Origin: Marinobacter vinifirmus
GTDB taxonomy: Bacteria; Pseudomonadota; Gammaproteobacteria; Pseudomonadales; Oleiphilaceae
Assembly (NCBI RefSeq): GCF_002258215.1
Contig: NZ_NEFY01000001.1
Location: 1 to 64,000, forward strand
Length of the DNA stretch: 64,000 nt
Direction: 5' to 3'
Shown: in pieces, positions 20,627 through 30,947 of the stretch
Layout: the number at the start of each line of letters is the position of its first letter
How positions within the stretch are numbered: the first letter of the stretch is position 1
Notes under the pieces: model-generated
What the model was told of the DNA's origin: nothing
The model's database searches: none
Seen by the model: the letters and a program-made list of their open reading frames with translations, nothing else
Program-made: the position numbers and the translations under genes

Positions 20627-23161
20627 ATGGCTGAAGTAACGGTAAAACAACTGGCCGCAGATGTAGGCGCTCCCGTGGATCGTTTGCTGAAGCAGATCGT
20701 TGAAGCGGGCCTGAAAGCCCGCAGTGAGAACGACGCTGTCACCAGTGATGAGAAGCAGCAGTTGCTGGCTTATCTGAGAAAGACCCACGGTGAAGCTCAG
20801 GCAGAGCCGAACAAGATTACCCTGAAGCGTAAAACCACAACCACGTTGAAGGCCGGCAAGGCAAAAACCGTGAACGTGGAAGTACGCAAGCGCCGCACCT
20901 ATATCAAGCGTGCGGAACTGCAGCCCGAGCCGGAGGTGGCAGCACCGAAGCCGGAAGAAGTGGCAGAGCAGCCGGTAGCGGAACAGCAAGCGCCGGAACA
21001 GGCACCGCAGGTAACTGCAGAACAGGCACAGCCGGAGACATCCGCTGCTGCCCCGGCACCGGAGCAGGAACAAGCTGCTGCCGAGCCGAAGAAAGCCCAG
21101 GAGCCCGAGCCGGCACCGGAGGACATTCCCATGCCTCCGCCGGAAGATGAAGGACGGGATCGCAAGCCCAAGAAGAAAAAAGAAAAGGTACGCGAGCGCG
21201 GCGACGAAATCGAAGAAGGCAAGCCCAAGAAGAAGCAGGCTGGTCATCGCGGCCCTCGCAGCCGTCCGGTTGAAGAACCTCTTGTTATTTCCGAGGACGA
21301 TGAAGAAAACCGTCCTCGCAAGCAGCTGCGGGCTAAAAAGAAACCGAAAGAAAAGCGTCATGCTTTCGAGAGGCCAACCAAGCCCATGGTAAGAGAAGTA
21401 CAGATTCCGGAAACCATCACCGTAGGTGACCTCGCCCAGCGTATGGCTGTCAAAGCTGCTGATGTTATTAAAACCCTGATGGGCATGGGCGTAATGGCCA
21501 CCATCAATCAGGCGCTGGACCAGGAAACTGCGGTTCTGGTAACCGAAGAGCTGGGCCACAAGCCCAGGGCTGTCAGCGAAGATGCCTTTGAAGAAGAAGT
21601 GCTGAGTGAAATCACCGGCGACGACTCAGGCAAAGAGAAAATCAAGCGGGCACCGGTTGTCAGCGTGATGGGTCACGTTGACCACGGTAAAACCTCGCTG
21701 CTGGATTACATCCGTCGCGCCAAGGTTGCTGCCGGCGAGTCCGGTGGTATTACCCAGCATATCGGTGCCTACCACGTAGAAACTGATCACGGCATGGTGT
21801 CCTTCCTGGATACCCCGGGCCACGCGGCGTTTACCGCCATGCGTGCTCGCGGTGCCCAGTGTACTGATATCGTTATCCTGGTGGTGGCGGCCGATGACGG
21901 CGTTATGCCGCAAACCAAGGAAGCCGTTCAGCACGCCCGTTCTGCAGGCGTACCCCTGGTGGTTGCCATCAACAAGATGGACAAGGAAGAAGCTGATCCG
22001 GACCGCATCAAGAACGAGCTGTCTGCGCTGGACGTGATTCCGGAAGACTGGGGCGGCGACGTTCAGTTCGTGCCGGTTTCAGCGCATACCGGTATGGGTA
22101 TCGACGACCTGCTGGAAGCGGTGCTGCTGCAGGCCGAGATCCTCGAGCTGGAAGCTTCTCCGGATGCGGCTGCCAAAGGTGTTGTGGTTGAATCCAGCCT
22201 GGAGCGTGGCCGTGGTTCCGTAGCCACTGTTCTGGTTCAGAACGGTACCCTGCGCCAGGGCGATATGGTGGTAGCGGGTTCCTTCTTCGGTAAGGTTCGC
22301 GCCATGACCGACGAAGCCGGACGCCAGGTAAAAGACGCTGGCCCGTCCATCCCGGTCGAGATTCTTGGCCTGAACGGCACACCAGACGCCGGTGACGAGT
22401 TCTTCGCCGTAGCCGACGAGAAGAAGGCCAAGGAACTGGCTGAATTCCGTCAGACCCGCGAGCGTGAACAGCGTCTGCAACGCCAGCAGGCGGCCAAGCT
22501 TGAAAACATGTTCGAGAACATGGGCAAGGACGAGGTCAAAACCCTCAACGTTGTGCTCAAGACCGACGTGCGTGGTTCCCTGGAAGCCATTACCAAGGCC
22601 CTGCAGGACCTGGGTAACGAAGAGGTTCAGGTGAAGATCGTGTCCTCTGGCGTGGGCGGCATTGCCGAGACCGACGTCAGCCTGGCCATGGCCACCAACG
22701 CCGTTATCTTCGGTTTCAACGTGCGTGCGGATACCGCATCCAAGCGCCTGGTTGAGCAGGAAGGCCTGGATCTGCGTTACTACAGCATCATCTATAACCT
22801 GATCGATGATGTGAAAGCGGCCCTGACCGGTATGCTCAAGCCGGAGTTCCGCGAAGATATCGTGGGCATCGCCGATGTGCGTGACGTGTTCCGTTCACCG
22901 AAGTTCGGCCAGGTGGCTGGCTGTATGGTGACCGAAGGTACCGTATACCGGAACAAGCCGATCCGCGTACTGCGTGACAACGTGGTGATCTTCGAAGGCG
23001 AGCTGGAGTCCCTGCGTCGCTTCAAGGATGACGTGCCGGAAGTTCGCAACGGTATGGAATGTGGTATCGGTGTTAAAGGCTACGACGTGAAAGTGGGCGA
23101 CCAGATCGAAGTATTCGATCGCGTCCGTGTTGAACGTCAGCTTGAATCCACGGGGGCCTGA
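20627..23161 (+). CDS. infB: Translation initiation factor IF-2
   Basis: IF-2 is the GTPase that brings fMet-tRNA to the 30S subunit and promotes subunit joining. The 844-residue protein has IF2_N domains ([19 protein letters not shown] at the start and another near 265) and a long Pro/Glu/Ala then Lys-rich linker (about 90-255). The GTPase domain has GHVDHGKT at 349-356, DTPGH and NKMD, followed by domains II-IV. A GGAGG ribosome site precedes the ATG. The stop overlaps the rbfA start (TGATG). Confidence 0.99.
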   Translation: MAEVTVKQLAADVGAPVDRLLKQIVEAGLKARSENDAVTSDEKQQLLAYLRKTHGEAQAEPNKITLKRKTTTTLKAGKAKTVNVEVRKRRTYIKRAELQPEPEVAAPKPEEVAEQPVAEQQAPEQAPQVTAEQAQPETSAAAPAPEQEQAAAEPKKAQEPEPAPEDIPMPPPEDEGRDRKPKKKKEKVRERGDEIEEGKPKKKQAGHRGPRSRPVEEPLVISEDDEENRPRKQLRAKKKPKEKRHAFERPTKPMVREVQIPETITVGDLAQRMAVKAADVIKTLMGMGVMATINQALDQETAVLVTEELGHKPRAVSEDAFEEEVLSEITGDDSGKEKIKRAPVVSVMGHVDHGKTSLLDYIRRAKVAAGESGGITQHIGAYHVETDHGMVSFLDTPGHAAFTAMRARGAQCTDIVILVVAADDGVMPQTKEAVQHARSAGVPLVVAINKMDKEEADPDRIKNELSALDVIPEDWGGDVQFVPVSAHTGMGIDDLLEAVLLQAEILELEASPDAAAKGVVVESSLERGRGSVATVLVQNGTLRQGDMVVAGSFFGKVRAMTDEAGRQVKDAGPSIPVEILGLNGTPDAGDEFFAVADEKKAKELAEFRQTREREQRLQRQQAAKLENMFENMGKDEVKTLNVVLKTDVRGSLEAITKALQDLGNEEVQVKIVSSGVGGIAETDVSLAMATNAVIFGFNVRADTASKRLVEQEGLDLRYYSIIYNLIDDVKAALTGMLKPEFREDIVGIADVRDVFRSPKFGQVAGCMVTEGTVYRNKPIRVLRDNVVIFEGELESLRRFKDDVPEVRNGMECGIGVKGYDVKVGDQIEVFDRVRVERQLESTGA

Positions 23162-23592
23162 TGGCACGGGAATACAGTCGCGTAGAACGCATTGGCGACC
23201 AGATGCAGCGTGAGCTGGCCCAGCTCATCCAGCGCGAGGTGAAAGATCCTCGCGTTGGTATGGTCACGGTGAACGACGTAAAGGTCAGCCGTGACCTGGG
23301 CTACGCCGATATCTATGTTTCACTGCTGTCTACCGAAGAGCTCACCGAGGAATCGCCCGAGGTGAAGGAATCGCTGGCAGTGCTGAACAATGCCTCCGGC
23401 TTTTTGCGGGGCCAGGTAGGCCGTGCGATGAAACTGCGGGTGGTTCCCCACCTGCGCTTTCACTTCGATACCCTGCTGGGCCAGAGCCGTAAGATGGATC
23501 GGCTGATCCGCGAGGCGGTAGGCGACAAGCCGGCCGTACCCCGGGACGACAACGACGATCCCGTTTCCGACAACCCGGAGCGTGATGCTTGA
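23161..23592 (+). CDS. rbfA: 30S ribosome-binding factor RbfA
   Basis: RbfA binds immature 30S subunits and is needed for 16S rRNA 5'-end maturation and cold adaptation. The 143-residue KH-type protein has the family signature [17 protein letters not shown] near the N-terminus and [12 protein letters not shown] towards the end. It overlaps infB by one base and truB by four, a tightly coupled run. Confidence 0.96.
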   Translation: MAREYSRVERIGDQMQRELAQLIQREVKDPRVGMVTVNDVKVSRDLGYADIYVSLLSTEELTEESPEVKESLAVLNNASGFLRGQVGRAMKLRVVPHLRFHFDTLLGQSRKMDRLIREAVGDKPAVPRDDNDDPVSDNPERDA

Positions 23593-24512
23593 GCCGTAGA
23601 CGCAAAGGCCGTGATGTAAACGGCATTCTGGTGATCGACAAGCCTCAGGGCGTTACCTCCAACGGAATCCTGCAGCAGGTCAAGCGCCTGTATGGTGCGG
23701 CCAAGGCCGGCCATACCGGAGCGCTTGATCCGCTCGCCACCGGCGTATTGCCGCTGTGCTTCGGGGAGGCCACCAAGTTCTCCCAGATGATGCTGGACAG
23801 TGACAAGGCCTATATCACCACTGCGAAGCTGGGTATTCGTACCGAAACCGGCGACAGTGAGGGTGCGGTGGTGGAAGAAAAGCCGGTGCCGGCGCTGACC
23901 GAAGAGCAGGTGGAGGCTGTCCTGGAAAACTTCCGGGGCGATATCCAGCAGGTTCCTTCCATGTACTCTGCCCTGAAGCACCAGGGCAAGCCCCTGTACG
24001 AATACGCCCGCGAAGGCATCGTGATCGACCGGCCAGCCCGGCCTGTCACCATCTACGAGCTGACGTTGCTGGCGGTGCGCGAGCAGGAGCTCGACCTGGC
24101 GGTTACCTGCACCAAGGGTACGTATATTCGCTCACTGGTCGAAGATATCGGCGAAGCTCTGGGATGCGGTGCCCATGTGTCTGCCCTGCGCAGAACCCTG
24201 GCCTCCGGTTACACCCTGGCAAATGCCCGTGATGTCAAAGACCTGGAAGCCATGCGTGAGCGGGGCGAGAGCCTGGATGGTCTGTTGCTGCCGCCGGAAA
24301 GCGCCCTGACCATGTTCCCCGAGCACCGGTTAGCAGGGCCTGCGCTGGTATCGATCTTGAACGGACAACCGGTTAGAATACCCGGTCAGTCTCTGGAAGG
24401 CTTCGTGCGCATTTATGGCGACCGTTCCTTTGTGGGGCTGGCTGAAGCTATGCCGGAAGGCGACGACACCAATCTGGTGCCGCGCCGGCTGGTAAAAAAC
24501 AACGGCAGGTAA
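23589..24512 (+). CDS. truB: tRNA pseudouridine(55) synthase
   Basis: TruB makes pseudouridine 55 in the T-loop of tRNAs. The start is TTG at 23589, overlapping the rbfA stop by four bases, and gives [19 protein letters not shown]. The 307-residue protein has catalytic Asp47 in [12 protein letters not shown], the KGTYIRSL motif (KxTYIR) and a C-terminal PUA-like domain. rpsO follows after 78 bases. Confidence 0.97.
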   Translation: MSRRRKGRDVNGILVIDKPQGVTSNGILQQVKRLYGAAKAGHTGALDPLATGVLPLCFGEATKFSQMMLDSDKAYITTAKLGIRTETGDSEGAVVEEKPVPALTEEQVEAVLENFRGDIQQVPSMYSALKHQGKPLYEYAREGIVIDRPARPVTIYELTLLAVREQELDLAVTCTKGTYIRSLVEDIGEALGCGAHVSALRRTLASGYTLANARDVKDLEAMRERGESLDGLLLPPESALTMFPEHRLAGPALVSILNGQPVRIPGQSLEGFVRIYGDRSFVGLAEAMPEGDDTNLVPRRLVKNNGR

Positions 24513-24590
24513 CCCCGCCGTTGTTTAGCCGGGCTGTAGAGATGCGCGGTTCGGCCGGATTTAACAGCATCGCAACCTATGAGGTGTAAT

Positions 24591-24860
24591 ATGGCACTTT
24601 CTGCCAGTGAGAAAGCTCAGATCGTTAAGGATTTTCAGCAAGGTGATGGCGATACCGGTTCCCCTGAGGTTCAGGTAGCTCTGCTGAGCGCCAACATCAA
24701 CAAGCTGCAGGATCACTTCAAGGCCAACAAGCAGGATCACCATTCCCGCCGCGGCCTGATCCGGATGGTAAACCAGCGTCGTAAGCTGCTGGACTACCTG
24801 AAGCGTAAAAACGCCGACCGTTACCTGGAACTCATCCAGCGTCTGGGTCTGCGTCGCTAA
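24591..24860 (+). CDS. rpsO: 30S ribosomal protein S15
   Basis: S15 is a primary binder of 16S rRNA in the platform of the small subunit. The ATG at 24591 (GAGGTG ribosome site) gives [12 protein letters not shown] and 89 residues, the exact family length. An in-frame upstream start at 24579 has no support. The [21 protein letters not shown] block is the rRNA-binding signature. A hairpin follows the gene, as between rpsO and pnp in E. coli. Confidence 0.98.
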   Translation: MALSASEKAQIVKDFQQGDGDTGSPEVQVALLSANINKLQDHFKANKQDHHSRRGLIRMVNQRRKLLDYLKRKNADRYLELIQRLGLRR

Positions 24861-24878
24861 TCCGGGTTTCGACCTGAA

Positions 24879-24909
24879 GGTAAAGGCCGGGCTTGTCCCG
24901 GCCTTTACC
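24879..24909 (+). terminator. Terminator after rpsO
   Basis: A perfect 13-bp stem (24879-24891 with 24897-24909, CTTGT loop) follows rpsO. The T-run is displaced by four bases (GCGCTTTT), so termination may be partial and allow read-through into pnp. Confidence 0.7.
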
Positions 24910-24998
24910 GCGCTTTTCTCCCGTTATTTTTACTGCAGTTGATTTGTCAGTGAAACCGAAGGATTTTCTCTGTCTAATGGAAAGCCGATATTGATAGC

Positions 24999-25062
24999 AG
25001 GTTGTTGAAAGCCCGGGTGCTGTCGGGAAACCACAGTCCCAGCCGGGGTTTTACAACAGCCT
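24999..25062 (+). promoter_or_regulatory. pnp leader hairpin (possible RNase III target)
   Basis: AGGTTGTTGAAAGCCCGGG (24999-25017) pairs imperfectly with CCGGGGTTTTACAACAGCCT (25043-25062) to form a long stem about 90 bases before pnp. In E. coli a comparable leader stem is cut by RNase III and lets PNPase repress its own mRNA. I infer a similar role from position and shape only. Confidence 0.5.
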
Positions 25063-25153
25063 GTTAGCTTTCAGACGGGTTGCCTTTCGGTTCACAGGTC
25101 AAGCTGCTGCAGTTGAAACCCGAGTTCATAACTGAAAAAAGCAGGAGTTTATT

Positions 25154-27274
25154 GTGGATCTGCAACCACGTATTAAAACATTCGAAATGGGTGGCGAAAC
25201 CTTCACCCTGGAAACTGGCCGCATCGCCCGCCAGGCCACTGGCGCAGTACTGGTGAGCTGTGGTGACATCTCTGTTCTGGGCACCGTTGTAGGCGCCAAA
25301 GAGCCCAAGCCGGGCCAGGGCTTTTTCCCCCTGACAGTGAACTACCAGGAAAAAACCTACGCCGCCGGTAAAATCCCGGGTGGCTTCTTCAAGCGTGAAG
25401 GTCGTCCGTCCGAGAAAGAGACCCTGACCTCCCGCCTGATCGACCGTCCGATCCGCCCGCTGTTCCCAAGCGGCTACATGAACGAAGTCCAGGTTGTGCT
25501 GACGGTTATGTCGTCCAGCAAGAACCAGGACCCGGACATCGCTGCCATGCTGGCTGCCTCTGCAGCCCTGGCCATCTCCGGTATCCCGTTCGACGGCCCG
25601 ATTGGTGCTGCCCGTGTGGGTTACACCAACGAGAAAGGCTACTTCCTGAACCCGACCTTCGAAGAGCTGGGCAGCTCCCTGCTGGACATGGTTGTGGCCG
25701 GTACCGACGAAGCGGTACTGATGGTTGAGTCCGAGGCCAAGGGCCTGACTGAAGACCAGATGCTGGGCGCCGTACTGTTCGCCCACCAGGAAATGCAGAC
25801 TGCCATCAACGCCATCAAGGAATTTGCTGCTGAAAACGGCAAGCCGCGCTGGGAATGGCAGCCTGAGGCAGAGAACACCGACCTGCTGAACGCGATCAAG
25901 GCCGAATTTGGTGGTGCCATCGAAGAAGCCTACGCGATCCGCGACAAGATGGCCCGCTACGAGCGTCTGGGCGAGATCAAATCTGCCGCCGTTGAAAAAC
26001 TGGCCGGTGAAGACGAAGGCCAGCCTTCCGAAGAGGAAGTGAAGAAGTACTTCGGCAAGGTCGAGAAGTCTGTGGTTCGTCTGCAGGTTATCGAAGGCAA
26101 GCCGCGTATCGATGGCCGTGACAACAAGACCGTTCGCCCGATCAAGGTCGAAGTTGGTGTACTGCCGTCCGTTCACGGTTCCGCCCTGTTCACCCGTGGC
26201 GAGACCCAGGCCATCGTAACTGCCACCCTGGGTACCACCCGTGACGTGCAGATCATCGATGCCCTGGAAGGTGAGCGCAAAGACCCGTTCCTGTTCCACT
26301 ACAACTTCCCTCCGTACTCCGTAGGTGAAGCTGGCCGTATGGGTAGCCCGGGCCGTCGTGAAATCGGTCATGGTCGCCTGGCCAAGCGTGGTGTAGCCGC
26401 GGTTATGCCGACCATCGAAGAATTCCCGTACGCCATCCGTGCGGTATCCGAGATCACTGAATCCAACGGTTCCAGCTCCATGGCTTCCGTATGTGGTTCT
26501 TCCCTGGCGCTGATGGACGCGGGTGTGCCCCTGAAGGCGCCGGTTGCCGGTATCGCCATGGGTCTGGTTAAGGAAGGCGATAAGTTTGCCGTTCTGACTG
26601 ACATCCTGGGTGACGAAGACCACCTGGGCGACATGGACTTCAAGGTTGCCGGTACCAAAGACGGCGTAACTGCCCTGCAGATGGATATCAAAATCCAGGG
26701 TATTACCGACGAAATCATGGAAATCGCCCTGGAGCAGGCCAACGCTGCGCGTCTGCACATCCTGGACGAGATGAACAAGGTTATCGCCGAGCCCCGCGCC
26801 GAGCTGTCTGAGCGCGCTCCGAGCATCACCACCATCAAGATCCATCCGGACAAGATCCGTGATGTTATCGGTAAGGGTGGTGCTACCATCCGTGGTATCT
26901 GCGACGAGACCGGTGCTTCTATCGACCTGGATGACGACGGCAACGTGAAAATCTATGCCGCTGATGCCGCCGCCGCTCAGGCTGCTGTAAACCGGGTCAA
27001 GGAAATCACTGCCGAGATCGAAGTGGGCGCAATCTACAAGGGCCGCGTTGAGCGCATTGTGGACTTCGGTGCCTTCGTTAACATCCTGCCGGGTAAGGAT
27101 GGTCTGGTACATATCTCCCAGATCTCCGAGCGCCGCATCGAGAACGTGACTGATGAGCTGAGCGAAGGTCAGGAAGTTCTGGTTAAGGTTCTGGATGTCG
27201 ACAACCGTGGCCGCGTGAAGCTGTCCATGAAGGAAGTTAAGGAAGGCGAGCAGCCGACTGACTTCGCTGACTGA
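25154..27274 (+). CDS. pnp: Polyribonucleotide nucleotidyltransferase (PNPase)
   Basis: PNPase degrades RNA phosphorolytically from the 3' end and is part of the degradosome. The start is GTG at 25154 with CAGGAG upstream. The 706-residue protein has two RNase PH-like domains: [16 protein letters not shown] near the N-terminus, and the second with [12 protein letters not shown] and the active-site region around [21 protein letters not shown] domain ([12 protein letters not shown]) and a C-terminal S1 domain follow. A leader hairpin and a strong terminator flank it. Confidence 0.98.
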   Translation: MDLQPRIKTFEMGGETFTLETGRIARQATGAVLVSCGDISVLGTVVGAKEPKPGQGFFPLTVNYQEKTYAAGKIPGGFFKREGRPSEKETLTSRLIDRPIRPLFPSGYMNEVQVVLTVMSSSKNQDPDIAAMLAASAALAISGIPFDGPIGAARVGYTNEKGYFLNPTFEELGSSLLDMVVAGTDEAVLMVESEAKGLTEDQMLGAVLFAHQEMQTAINAIKEFAAENGKPRWEWQPEAENTDLLNAIKAEFGGAIEEAYAIRDKMARYERLGEIKSAAVEKLAGEDEGQPSEEEVKKYFGKVEKSVVRLQVIEGKPRIDGRDNKTVRPIKVEVGVLPSVHGSALFTRGETQAIVTATLGTTRDVQIIDALEGERKDPFLFHYNFPPYSVGEAGRMGSPGRREIGHGRLAKRGVAAVMPTIEEFPYAIRAVSEITESNGSSSMASVCGSSLALMDAGVPLKAPVAGIAMGLVKEGDKFAVLTDILGDEDHLGDMDFKVAGTKDGVTALQMDIKIQGITDEIMEIALEQANAARLHILDEMNKVIAEPRAELSERAPSITTIKIHPDKIRDVIGKGGATIRGICDETGASIDLDDDGNVKIYAADAAAAQAAVNRVKEITAEIEVGAIYKGRVERIVDFGAFVNILPGKDGLVHISQISERRIENVTDELSEGQEVLVKVLDVDNRGRVKLSMKEVKEGEQPTDFAD

Positions 27275-27297
27275 TTTTTCAGTTAGTCAGTAACACG

Positions 27298-27322
27298 AAA
27301 ACCCGCCTTCATGGCGGGTTTT
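27298..27322 (+). terminator. Terminator after pnp
   Basis: AAAACCCGCC (27298-27307) pairs with GGCGGGTTTT (27313-27322), loop TTCAT, followed by CTGTTTTAT. It closes the rimP-to-pnp block. Confidence 0.85.
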
Positions 27323-27340
27323 CTGTTTTATAAGCTTTTA

Positions 27341-27378
27341 TTTTTTTCGTGTGATTTTGTGGCTTTCGTGGCTAAAAA
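27341..27378 (-). repeat. Single CCACGAA-type repeat at the hydrolase 3' end
   Basis: Read on the minus strand this is TTTTTAGCCACGAAAGCCAC followed by AAAATCACACGAAAAAAA, a degenerate copy of the repeat at 6714-6791 and 38352-38504. It overlaps the last bases of the minus-strand hydrolase gene and supplies its TAG stop. Confidence 0.6.
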
Positions 27379-28247
27379 TTCCTTTCCATAAAATCCAGCA
27401 CTGCCTCCCTGTACGCCGGAATTACAAACGTCGCCGCATGGGGAGTATCTGTTCGCAAAAATTCCTTCGGCTGCTCCGCCGCTTCATACAACCGCACACC
27501 ATGCTCGAACGGAATAATGCCATCACGCACGCTGTGGATAATCATCACCGGCACCGGTGACACACCGGCGATCCTGTCGGTGCCTTCGTAGTCATCCGGA
27601 ATGGTCCAGCTCAGGGGGTACTGGAACGGCCAGGTGAGCCAGAACAGGCCGAGCTTCTCCCGGGCGATGTAGCGGAAGCCGGAGAAGGTGCCGTCGAGGA
27701 TGAGGCCATTGAGTTCGGGTTGTTCGTTGCGCTGCACCCATTCGCTGGCGAGGGCAACGCCCAGGGCTCCACCGAGGCTCTGGCCCAGCAGGTAAAGCGG
27801 GCGGTTGTGTGTGTCTTCCTGTTCGATCAGCCAGCGTAGGCCGGTTTCTACGTCGTGTAAAGCGCCTTCGATATCGGGTGCACCAGTAGACTGGCCGTAA
27901 CCGCGATAGTCGAGGGTGAATACGTTGTAGCCCTGTTCTGGCAGCCATGCGGCGTTGAGGATGTGGGCGCTGACGTTCTGGGCGTTGCCGTGCAGGTAGT
28001 AAACCGTGCCCTTGGCGGGCTCGTCGGTGAGGGCCGGGAGCCACCAGCCGTGGAGGGTTTCGCCGTCTGCAGTGTCGAGGTAGATATCCTGGTAGTCCAG
28101 GTTGAGGCGATCCGGGGTGATGTAGGTGGTTTTGTCCGGGTAGAAGAACACGCTGCTGCAGCCGGTTTGCAGCAGTGCGGTGATGGCCAGCAGGGCGACG
28201 ATGGCCGCCCTGGGGTTCAGAAGTAGGCGTGAAGGCCGGCTTGCCAT
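27372..28247 (-). CDS. Alpha/beta hydrolase, predicted lipoprotein
   Basis: A 291-residue alpha/beta hydrolase of the BAAT/serine aminopeptidase-like type (YfhR/Bem46-like). The N-terminus is a lipoprotein signal with lipobox LQTGC, lipidated Cys30, so it is likely anchored to a periplasmic membrane face. The fold shows the oxyanion motif HGNAQN, nucleophile Ser157 in GQSLGG, and a probable acid Asp in HSVRDG and a His in TPHAA. The substrate is unknown. Its start lies inside the end of the DUF4105 gene (31-base overlap), so the two are coupled. Confidence 0.85.
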   Translation of the reverse strand: MASRPSRLLLNPRAAIVALLAITALLQTGCSSVFFYPDKTTYITPDRLNLDYQDIYLDTADGETLHGWWLPALTDEPAKGTVYYLHGNAQNVSAHILNAAWLPEQGYNVFTLDYRGYGQSTGAPDIEGALHDVETGLRWLIEQEDTHNRPLYLLGQSLGGALGVALASEWVQRNEQPELNGLILDGTFSGFRYIAREKLGLFWLTWPFQYPLSWTIPDDYEGTDRIAGVSPVPVMIIHSVRDGIIPFEHGVRLYEAAEQPKEFLRTDTPHAATFVIPAYREAVLDFMERNF

Positions 28248-30082
28248 GTGCTTTGGTACCTGTCGAAGTGGTCTTCCCGGGTGAATTTGGCGAATACGCT
28301 GAACTCCCGGCCGATGTGCCAGTTGCCTTCGGCGTACAGCTGGTCTTGCCGGTGCTGGCTGCTGATGATCCAGGCCTTGGTTTTTGCGCCGGCCAGCAGG
28401 CTGAAGCGGTTGTTCTGGTGCAGCAGGCCTAGGTCTGCACCGGGGGCGAAATCGTGGCCGCGGCGCAGGTCGTCATCGATTTCCACATCGGCGGTGGCAA
28501 TGGCGAACGCCTGGGTATTCTGGCCAAGGCCCCAGCTGCCACCGGCACCACCTTCCAGGTAGGGCGTGAGCACGCGGTTATCACCGGTATCGGTGCGGCG
28601 GCCACCAAAGCCCACCTGCCACGAGATTGGCGAGAAGAACGGGTTTCTCGGGCTCAGGGAGCGTATTTCCACCCCGGTGATCTGCTCCACCTGCAGTTCG
28701 TCGTTGTCGTGGTAGAGGCGGGCGTCGAGGCGCAGGAATTGCAGCTGCGCACCGGTGCGGTAACCGGCGGGCGGGTCCAGCACATCGTGGTAGGCGGGCC
28801 GGAGAGTCAGCTGGGTGAACTCGCTGTGGGCCATTTGGCCGGAGCCCAGCCTCAGGCGGAAGGTGTCATGGCCCTGGTCGTCGCGGATGTCAGGCTCCGG
28901 TACCTTGGGCAGTTCTTCCGCCCCGTCAATCTGGCTGCGGGATACCAGCAGCTGGTGGGACAGCGGTGCCGCATGCTCCCGGGGCCAGCCTTCGGCTTCG
29001 CTCTGGTAGCGCACGTAGTCGTAGGTCGCGTCCAGCAATTGGGCACGGTCGTTCTTCTCCAGCTCCCGGACTTCCGGCCCGTTCACATCCACATAGCCGT
29101 TGGCGACCGCAGCGGCGATGGTCCGGTGTTCAGGAGGCAGGCTGTCGAGGCTGTGGGCAACGGAGGTGGCGGCGGAGGGGCGGTAATGAATGCTTTCCAC
29201 CAGCCCGGCATCCCGTACCCAGCGTACGGTGTCAGACGGAATGGCGTGAGTGCTTACTTCATCCAGAAGGTCAGTGCCCGGGCGGGCGGCGTCAATCAGT
29301 GCCAGCAGGCGGTAGGCACAGTTTTCGTCGAAGAAGTAATAGTCAAAGTTCTTGTCCTGAATCTCCCAGGTATGGGCCAGCAGCGTGTCGACCTCCGGCT
29401 GGGTGAGGTTCAGGGTGTATTCCCACAGGTCCCGGTGTTCGATGTCGTTGTACAGCCGGATCATTTCGTAATATGGCTGGATAGCTGTGATGCCCGGATA
29501 GCCTCCGAAGATTCCGCGATACGCAAACAGCAGTTCGCTGTCGTGTTCGGCGGCATCGGCTGCGTAGGAAATGGTGTTGGCCAGCAGCAGATCGGTTTCT
29601 TCGTCGTCCTGGGGCGGGTCCAGCCGCAGGAAGGTGTGGCCGAACATGGAGGACGGGCTGTTCAGGTACGAGGCCGCAAACACCAGGGTGACTTTCTCGG
29701 TGTTCAGGGTCTCGGCCCATTCGTCGTAAGCCGGGCAGTCTACCGGGGTGTTCGGTAAATCCAGTTGTTCCCGCAACCAGGCATCCCGGGCCGGGAAACG
29801 GCAGCGGGCATGGTCATCACCACCGCCGGGCTGGCGGATGGCTTCCAGGGTTGCCTGTAGTTCTGCTTCCGGTGAGGTTTTGCCATTCTCGCTCAGGAAA
29901 AACGCAGGGTCGTCTGCCTGGCTGGTGAAACCGGAGCCCAGGGCATCCTGGTGGTAGTGGCCAAGTGTGAGCCATACCGGATGTTCGTGAAGGTTGTCGG
30001 GAATGGCGGCAAAGGTTGCCGGGGTTGCGAGTGAACATGCAAGCCAGAGTGCAGCCTGCCCAGTGCGCAAGGGGTAGCCCAT
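28217..30082 (-). CDS. DUF4105 (Lnb N-terminal-like) periplasmic/outer-membrane protein
   Basis: A 621-residue exported protein with an N-terminal signal peptide ending around TFAAIP (residue 26). The first ~280 residues resemble DUF4105, related to the N-terminal domain of lacto-N-biosidase, with the conserved SMFGHTFLRLD and FFDENCAYRLLALID blocks, which hold His and Cys residues suggestive of a cysteine-type active site. The C-terminal ~220 residues alternate polar and aromatic residues, end in AYF, and look like a beta-barrel. Function is unknown. It is upstream of and overlaps the lipoprotein hydrolase. Confidence 0.8.
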   Translation of the reverse strand: MGYPLRTGQAALWLACSLATPATFAAIPDNLHEHPVWLTLGHYHQDALGSGFTSQADDPAFFLSENGKTSPEAELQATLEAIRQPGGGDDHARCRFPARDAWLREQLDLPNTPVDCPAYDEWAETLNTEKVTLVFAASYLNSPSSMFGHTFLRLDPPQDDEETDLLLANTISYAADAAEHDSELLFAYRGIFGGYPGITAIQPYYEMIRLYNDIEHRDLWEYTLNLTQPEVDTLLAHTWEIQDKNFDYYFFDENCAYRLLALIDAARPGTDLLDEVSTHAIPSDTVRWVRDAGLVESIHYRPSAATSVAHSLDSLPPEHRTIAAAVANGYVDVNGPEVRELEKNDRAQLLDATYDYVRYQSEAEGWPREHAAPLSHQLLVSRSQIDGAEELPKVPEPDIRDDQGHDTFRLRLGSGQMAHSEFTQLTLRPAYHDVLDPPAGYRTGAQLQFLRLDARLYHDNDELQVEQITGVEIRSLSPRNPFFSPISWQVGFGGRRTDTGDNRVLTPYLEGGAGGSWGLGQNTQAFAIATADVEIDDDLRRGHDFAPGADLGLLHQNNRFSLLAGAKTKAWIISSQHRQDQLYAEGNWHIGREFSVFAKFTREDHFDRYQSTWQAGLHAYF

Positions 30083-30165
30083 GGGAATTGTTTACGTCCG
30101 GTTTAGATTGGTACGGCGATAGTGCGCCATCCATGGCGCGGGTTCAATCCTTCGGGTTTAGCCGT

Positions 30166-30630
30166 TCAGGCGGCTACGTACTTGCTCAGAGACTCGTCCT
30201 GTTCCATCAGGGAAACGATGGAATCTACCGCTTCACCGGAGGTGGTGTCAGAGTTCGGGAAAATGGCTGCAAAGTTCTCTTGCAGTACTTTGCGGAAGGT
30301 ATCACGGTCGGCTTCTTCTACACCCAGCAGAACGGCCAGGGTGTCCAGGTTTTCGCCGGAACCACGGGACATGTCACGGGCAACCTTGTCGATGTTGCTG
30401 TCCATGTACATAGCCATGGATTGAACAGACTGGTTGGTGGAGCAGCCCAGAGTACCGGTGGTCATACCGAAAGTCTGGTTGCCGAAGGTTGCGTTGGTGG
30501 TGGCGGCCAGTACGTGTGGAGCAATACCGGATTGACCTTTCCAGATCATGGCGCCAACACCACAGCCAGGCTGGGCGAATGCCATGGAAGATGCGCCAAG
30601 AAGAATTGCACCTGCGATCAGTTTTTTCAT
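30166..30630 (-). CDS. DUF3015 family secreted protein
   Basis: A 154-residue exported protein: the signal peptide is MKKLIAGAILLGASSMAFA, followed by QPGCGVGAMIWKGQSG. It has the DUF3015 landmarks: an early CG pair, the APHVLAATTNATFGNQTFG block and a TGTLGC cysteine, probably disulfide-bonded in the periplasm. The C-terminal half is helical. An AGGAGTGG ribosome site precedes the ATG. The function of the family is unknown. It is transcribed in the same direction as the DUF4105-hydrolase pair, 83 bases upstream of it. Confidence 0.85.
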   Translation of the reverse strand: MKKLIAGAILLGASSMAFAQPGCGVGAMIWKGQSGIAPHVLAATTNATFGNQTFGMTTGTLGCSTNQSVQSMAMYMDSNIDKVARDMSRGSGENLDTLAVLLGVEEADRDTFRKVLQENFAAIFPNSDTTSGEAVDSIVSLMEQDESLSKYVAA

Positions 30631-30947
30631 TATCCACTCCTTTATGTGGTTTTTTGCTTCGTCGCATACCCTGCAACCGGAATTTCCTGGGTTGGCTGCA
30701 AGACAACGGCCCCGGCCGGTGCCGGTTTGGTTGAAGACCGTTACTACGAGTATAGATCAAAACTGGCTTGGGTAAATAAATCAGTGTATTGGAAGAGGGA
30801 AGGGGTGGCGGGGAGGCGTGGCGAAGAGGTTTCTTATGCCTAAATGTGATGGTTTTCTCAAAATTTAACCGATCTTGTCATAAGCAGGCACTTTCAGTAT
30901 AGTGCGCGCGGCCATGACGGCCGAGTAACAACACATGGAGAAGTTTT
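30631..30947. other. Divergent intergenic region (DUF3015 / TRL-like)
   Basis: 317 bases with no supported gene. It holds the ribosome site of the minus-strand DUF3015 gene at its left end. On the right are the predicted promoter of the TRL-like gene (30875-30903) and a short GGCCATGACGGCC hairpin in that leader. The middle, about 30780-30840, is purine-rich (GAAGAGGGAAGGGG...) with no structure I can name. Confidence 0.6.
30875..30903 (+). promoter_or_regulatory. Sigma-70 promoter of the TRL-like lipoprotein gene
   Basis: The -35 TTGTCA (30875-30880) and -10 TATAGT (30898-30903) are spaced exactly 17 bases apart, 45 bases upstream of the probable GTG start. Confidence 0.75.
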
